A stretch of 64,000 bases of DNA from assembly GCF_006717075.1 (NCBI RefSeq), contig NZ_VFQC01000002.1:186001-250000 (forward strand). Direction: 5' to 3'. Source of the DNA: Haloactinospora alba (GTDB lineage Bacteria > Actinomycetota > Actinomycetes > Streptosporangiales > Streptosporangiaceae). Under the pieces are notes generated by a model. The model was not told where the DNA came from, did no database searches, and saw nothing but the letters and a program-made list of their open reading frames with translations. Positions within the stretch are counted from its first letter, which is position 1; each line of letters opens with the position of its first letter. Position numbers and translations under genes: made by a program. Of the stretch, positions 60,514-64,000 are shown in pieces.

Positions 60514-61458
60514 TCAGTGGTACAGCGAGCCGGTGTTGACCACCGGCTGGGTGTCGTTGTCGGAGCACAGCACGACCATCAGGTTGCTCACCATGGACGC
60601 CTTGCGTTCCTCGTCCAGTTCGAGGAAGTCGTGCTCGGTCAGCCGCGTGAGCGCCTGCTCGACCATACCCACGGAACCCTCCACGATCTCCCGGCGGGCG
60701 GCCAGGATCGCGCTCGCCTGCTGGCGGCGCAGCATCGCCCCCGCTATCTCGGGAGCATAGGCGAGGTGGGTGATCCGGGACTCGATGATGCGCACCCCGG
60801 CTGCCTGCACGCGTTCGGCGATCTCGCTGTTGAGCCTGCCGGTGATCTCCTCGGCGTTGTCCCGCAGGGACAGCCGGTGCTCCCCGGAACCGTCGTAGGG
60901 GTAGTTGTTGGCGATGTGGCGCACGGCCGTCTCGGACTGGATGTTGACGAACTCGGCGTAGTCGTCCACGGCGAACATCGCCTGGGCGGTGTCGGTGACC
61001 TGCCAGACCACCACCGCGGCGATCTCCACGGGAGTGCCGGCGGCGTCGTTGACCTTCAGCACCGAGGTCTCGTGGTTGCGGATGCGGGTGGAGACCTTGT
61101 GCCGCCCGTCGGTGATCGGGTTGATCCAGCGCAGCCCGTCGGTGCGGATCGTTCCGGTGTAGCGGCCGAGCAGCTGCAGTACCCGGGCCTCCTGCGGGGC
61201 CACGGGCACCAGGCCGACCATGGCGACCAGGGCCGCCAGCGCCAGGACGATCCCTCCGACGAGCAGCACGCCGCCGGACGCTCCCCCGTCGCCGGCGCTG
61301 GCGACGAAGCCGAGACCGGCGATGATCCCGACGGCGCCGACGAGCAGGGCGATGACGGAGACGATGAGGACCGGCCAGCCGGGAAGCCCGGCGGCGGGCC
61401 GCTCCTGAACCTCGGTTCGCGCCGGGGCCGGTGCGGCCTCGGGTGTGTCGTTACTCAT
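60514..61458 (-). CDS. SPFH/band-7 domain membrane protein
   Basis: 314 residues. Two N-terminal membrane helices (about 26-50 and 62-85), then an SPFH domain ([29 protein letters not shown]) and coiled coil ([45 protein letters not shown]). Likely forms membrane oligomers. Followed by the Arc-like gene. Confidence 0.9.
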   Translation of the reverse strand: MSNDTPEAAPAPARTEVQERPAAGLPGWPVLIVSVIALLVGAVGIIAGLGFVASAGDGGASGGVLLVGGIVLALAALVAMVGLVPVAPQEARVLQLLGRYTGTIRTDGLRWINPITDGRHKVSTRIRNHETSVLKVNDAAGTPVEIAAVVVWQVTDTAQAMFAVDDYAEFVNIQSETAVRHIANNYPYDGSGEHRLSLRDNAEEITGRLNSEIAERVQAAGVRIIESRITHLAYAPEIAGAMLRRQQASAILAARREIVEGSVGMVEQALTRLTEHDFLELDEERKASMVSNLMVVLCSDNDTQPVVNTGSLYH

Positions 61459-61507
61459 TCCGTGTCCTGTTCTCCCGGAGTGTTCCTGGACTGTGTTCGC
61501 TATCCAT

Positions 61508-61536
61508 AATCTAGCAAAGTGATATCACTTTTTGAA
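61508..61536 (-). promoter_or_regulatory. SPFH operon promoter with palindromic operator
   Basis: Minus-strand TTCAAA (61531-61536) and TAGATT (61508-61513) have exactly 17 bases between them, which are filled by the perfect 16-base palindrome AAAGTGATATCACTTT (61516-61531, overlapping the -35 by one base). A repressor, perhaps the operon's own ribbon-helix-helix protein, is expected to bind here. Confidence 0.7.
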
Positions 61537-61610
61537 GTCCGTGGGCTCCGGGGGTGCGCCCGAGGAACGAAACCGGCCGTTTCCGGCGGCCTATCGGGAC
61601 CGTCGGGCCG

Positions 61611-62423
61611 TCAGCCGGCCGGCCGCGCGGCGCGGGACGCGGTGTAGCGCTGCGGCGACACGCCGACCACAGCGGTGAAGTCACGGGTCAGGTGCGACTG
61701 GTCGCTGTACCCCAGTTCGGAGGCCAGAGCCGGCCAGTCGGGACGTCCGCCGCGGCGGACACGCTCGGCGACCTCGTAGAGGCGGTACCGGCGGAGCACC
61801 GCCTTGGGCCCCACCCCCACGTGGTCGGCGAAGCGGCGCTGGAGCTGGCGGACGCTCACCCCCGCCCGCGCCGCCAGCGTCTCCACCCGGAACGCGGCCG
61901 GGTCCGCAGCGGCACGCTCGACGAGCGCGGCCGTGTCCTCGGCGGGGTGGTGCGAGGCGGGCAGGTACGCGTCCAGGAGCTCCTCCAGCGCGGCCACGCT
62001 TCCCTCCGGTGACGCCTCCCCGGCGACGGCGTCGGCCGTCTCCGATCCGGGCGGACCGCACAGCTCGGTGAGGGGGAACGCCGCGTCCCGGACCCGCGAC
62101 ATCGGTCGTCCCAGCAGGGGCCGGAACCCCGCCGGACGGAACATGGCGCCCAGCGCCCACCCGGCCCCCACCAGACGCCTGCTCGTCACGCCGGTGGCCA
62201 CCCCGTGCACCGCGGCGCCGTCCGGTGTGACGACGACGTTCACCACCGGGTGGGAGAACACCCGCTGAACGTAGGGCTCACCCAGGTTCCACCGCGCCAG
62301 CCAGTACCGGTCGACGAACCGGGCGACGCGCGGCGACGGTTCGTAACGCCGCAGGTCGAACCTGGCCCGGCCGGCTTCCGGAGCGATGATCCCCCGGGCG
62401 TCCTCGGTGACATCCGGTACCAC
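61611..62423 (-). CDS. AraC-family regulator
   Basis: 270 residues from a GTG at 62423. DUF6597-like N-terminal sensor (RYEPSPRVARFVDRYWLARWNL) and C-terminal AraC HTH pair (VETLAARAGVSVRQLQRRF; LASELGYSDQSHLTRDFTAVVGVSPQRY). Divergent from the TIGR03086 gene, 151 bases apart. Confidence 0.9.
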   Translation of the reverse strand: MVPDVTEDARGIIAPEAGRARFDLRRYEPSPRVARFVDRYWLARWNLGEPYVQRVFSHPVVNVVVTPDGAAVHGVATGVTSRRLVGAGWALGAMFRPAGFRPLLGRPMSRVRDAAFPLTELCGPPGSETADAVAGEASPEGSVAALEELLDAYLPASHHPAEDTAALVERAAADPAAFRVETLAARAGVSVRQLQRRFADHVGVGPKAVLRRYRLYEVAERVRRGGRPDWPALASELGYSDQSHLTRDFTAVVGVSPQRYTASRAARPAG

Positions 62424-62574
62424 GCGTCCAGCCTAGGCCGGGGCGCCGACAGAGAGCGGAGTCGCGACCGGGGGGAGTGTCGCGTTTCTTCAAGACGCCC
62501 GGCCCGCCCACGAGCGAGGATCGCACCACCCAGGAAAAGGACACCCGGACACAGAAGAGACGCCGAAGAACTCC

Positions 62575-63126
62575 ATGACTGACATCTCGGAACGCTACAC
62601 CCGGCTCGGCGACGACTTCGCCGCCACTCTCACCGCCGTTCCCACGCGGCAGTGGGATTCCCCCTCTCCCTGCGCGGGCTGGACCGCCCGGGACGTGGTC
62701 CGCCACGTCGTCCACACCCAAGGCATGTTCCTCAGCCTCGTCGGCCGGGAGCTCGGCCCGGCGCCCTCCGTCGACGACGACCCCGCCGCCGCCTGGGACG
62801 CCGTCCGCGCGGTTGTGCGGTCCGACCTGGAGGACCCCGACCGCGCCGCGGCGGAGTTCGACGGCGCGTGGGGCCGCACCAGGTTCGAGGACGCCGTGAA
62901 CATGTTCCTGTGCTTCGACCTCGTGGTGCACCGGTGGGACGTGGCCCGGGCCACCGGCGGCGACGAGCGTATGGAGCCCGCGGACGTCCGCTGGGCCGCG
63001 GAGCAGGCGGAGCGGTTCGGCGACGCCCTGCGCGGCGACGGCGTGTGCGGCCCGGAGCTCACCCCGCCCGAGGAGGCCGACGAGCAGACCCGGCTGCTGG
63101 CCTTCCTCGGCCGCCGCTCCTGGTGA
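62575..63126 (+). CDS. TIGR03086-type DinB/mycothiol-S-transferase-like protein
   Basis: 183 residues. SPCAGWTARDVVRHVVHTQGMF carries the His of the DinB-like metal site (plus FDLVVHRWDVARATGG with a second His), typical of TIGR03086/maleylpyruvate-isomerase N proteins that use mycothiol. Likely target of the divergent AraC regulator. Confidence 0.85.
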   Translation: MTDISERYTRLGDDFAATLTAVPTRQWDSPSPCAGWTARDVVRHVVHTQGMFLSLVGRELGPAPSVDDDPAAAWDAVRAVVRSDLEDPDRAAAEFDGAWGRTRFEDAVNMFLCFDLVVHRWDVARATGGDERMEPADVRWAAEQAERFGDALRGDGVCGPELTPPEEADEQTRLLAFLGRRSW

Positions 63127-63181
63127 GATCCCACCCCGCCTCGGCCCACGGTGACCTGCGGGCCGTGGGCCGGGAGCGGGC

Positions 63182-63871
63182 TCACTCCAACGCCCAGTCC
63201 AGTGCCGCCCGCACGTGCAGCAGGGTCGTGTCGAACACCGGGACGGGACTGTTCTCCCGCCCGATGAGCAGACCGATCTCGGTGCAACCGAGAACGACGC
63301 CCTCGGCTCCGTCCCTCGCCAGGTCCGCCACGATCCGCTCGAACGCCTCCCGCGAGGAATCCGCGACCGTACCGAGGCACAGCTCCTCGTAGATGGTCCG
63401 GTGCACCAGTTCCCTGTCCCCCGCCTCCGGCACGGTGACACTGATCCCGTGCTCCCGGAGCCGGTCGCGGTAGAAGTCCTGCTCCATGGTGAAACGGGTG
63501 CCGAGCAGCGCGGTGGTACCCACGCCGGCCGCGCGCAGGGCCCCGGCGGTGCCATCCGCGATGTGCAGGACCGGAACGGAGACACCGCCGCGCACCTCAC
63601 CGACGACCCGGTGCATCGTGTTCGTGCAGAGGATGACGCACTCGGCGCCGGCCGCCTCGAGCCGCGCGGCGCACTCCGCGAGGTACGCGCCGGCGCGCTC
63701 CCACTCCCCCTCCGCCTGCATCCGCGCCACCTCGGCGAAGTCCACCGAGTACACGATGCAGCGCGCGGAGTGGAGACCGCCGAGGCGTTCCCGCACCCCC
63801 TGGTTGAGCTGCCGGTAGTAGTAGTCGGTGGACTCCCAGCTCATCCCGCCGAGCATCCCGATCGTTCGCAT
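63182..63871 (-). CDS. Aspartate/glutamate racemase family protein
   Basis: 229 residues from ATG 63871. IGMLGGMSWESTDYYYRQLN, catalytic Cys82 in ILCTNTMH and a second Cys in VVLGCTEIGLLI. PLP-independent two-cysteine racemase of the YgeA group. A longer frame to 63961 has a poor N-terminus. Upstream region to the window end holds no other feature. Confidence 0.9.
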   Translation of the reverse strand: MRTIGMLGGMSWESTDYYYRQLNQGVRERLGGLHSARCIVYSVDFAEVARMQAEGEWERAGAYLAECAARLEAAGAECVILCTNTMHRVVGEVRGGVSVPVLHIADGTAGALRAAGVGTTALLGTRFTMEQDFYRDRLREHGISVTVPEAGDRELVHRTIYEELCLGTVADSSREAFERIVADLARDGAEGVVLGCTEIGLLIGRENSPVPVFDTTLLHVRAALDWALE

Positions 63872-64000
63872 GGCGTTCTCCCCTCTCGGTCTCCCGCGCA
63901 CCCTGGCGGACCGCGTGTAGCCGGGAGATAAACGAGACGGTGGCCCGTGGCCTACCGCCACTCCTCCCGGCCGTACGGAACCCGATCCGGCGCTGCGGCC

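Overview
The window is 64 kb of high-GC DNA with dense, often overlapping genes, frequent GTG starts, GGAGG-type ribosome sites, a paired Scr1-like/DUF397 regulator and many TetR, MFS and MDR genes. This points to a filamentous actinomycete. A Nocardiopsaceae (Nocardiopsis-like) host is my best guess, but that is inference from gene content. No rRNA, tRNA or CRISPR array was recognised. One AT-rich island (about 21.2-22.1 kb) and one IS200/IS605 element are the clear foreign pieces.

Region 1 (0.1-11.7 kb) is the most unusual part. Eight minus-strand genes, most of them overlapping or nearly touching, encode two HPr-kinase-like P-loop proteins, a HAD phosphatase-like protein, a zinc-less MDR dehydrogenase, a xylose-isomerase-like TIM barrel, a glycosyltransferase (frameshifted at a C run), an aminoglycoside-phosphotransferase-like kinase and an 866-residue fusion of an S-adenosylhomocysteinase-like domain to a Gfo/Idh/MocA oxidoreductase. 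I do not recognise this set as a described pathway. It looks like an orphan biosynthetic operon for a phosphorylated or glycosylated polar product. It may be read through from an upstream small Cys-rich gene and an anti-sigma-like ATPase gene, whose promoter faces the Scr1-like regulator across two GAGAWTCTC operators.

Region 2 (11.8-20.6 kb) holds a type III polyketide synthase with an O-methyltransferase and a SnoaL-like protein. Next comes a LysR-controlled pair of class A beta-lactamase-fold genes, one a secreted lipoprotein with all catalytic motifs, the other cytosolic and lacking the expected deacylation glutamate. A DUF418 membrane protein and a divergent TetR share two palindromic operators. 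Region 3 (20.6-25.9 kb) is an ABC-F locus with a genomic scar: decayed tails of both the TetR and the ABC-F gene flank an AT-rich membrane-protein gene. It ends with WrbA and its TetR.

Region 4 (26.3-40 kb) contains a SerA-like/DUF1015 pair, two dehydrogenases, and a 5-oxoprolinase-type island: PucR, PxpB-PxpC, a convergent PxpA, then a second PxpB-PxpC followed by biotin carrier protein and biotin carboxylase, i.e. the parts of a split urea-carboxylase-like enzyme. Region 5 (40-50.5 kb) has a TetR/sulfotransferase pair, MocR/AhpD-like pair, an MFS gene with an internal deletion, a complete IS605-type element (TnpA, TnpB, end hairpins), two transporters and a PIN/Phd toxin-antitoxin pair. Region 6 (50.5-64 kb) is mostly housekeeping and catabolic: an MFS/metallo-hydrolase unit with divergent TetR, Lrp/EamA, RidA, LLM oxidoreductase, SDR, SPFH with a ribbon-helix-helix partner under a palindrome-controlled promoter, AraC/TIGR03086 and an Asp/Glu racemase.
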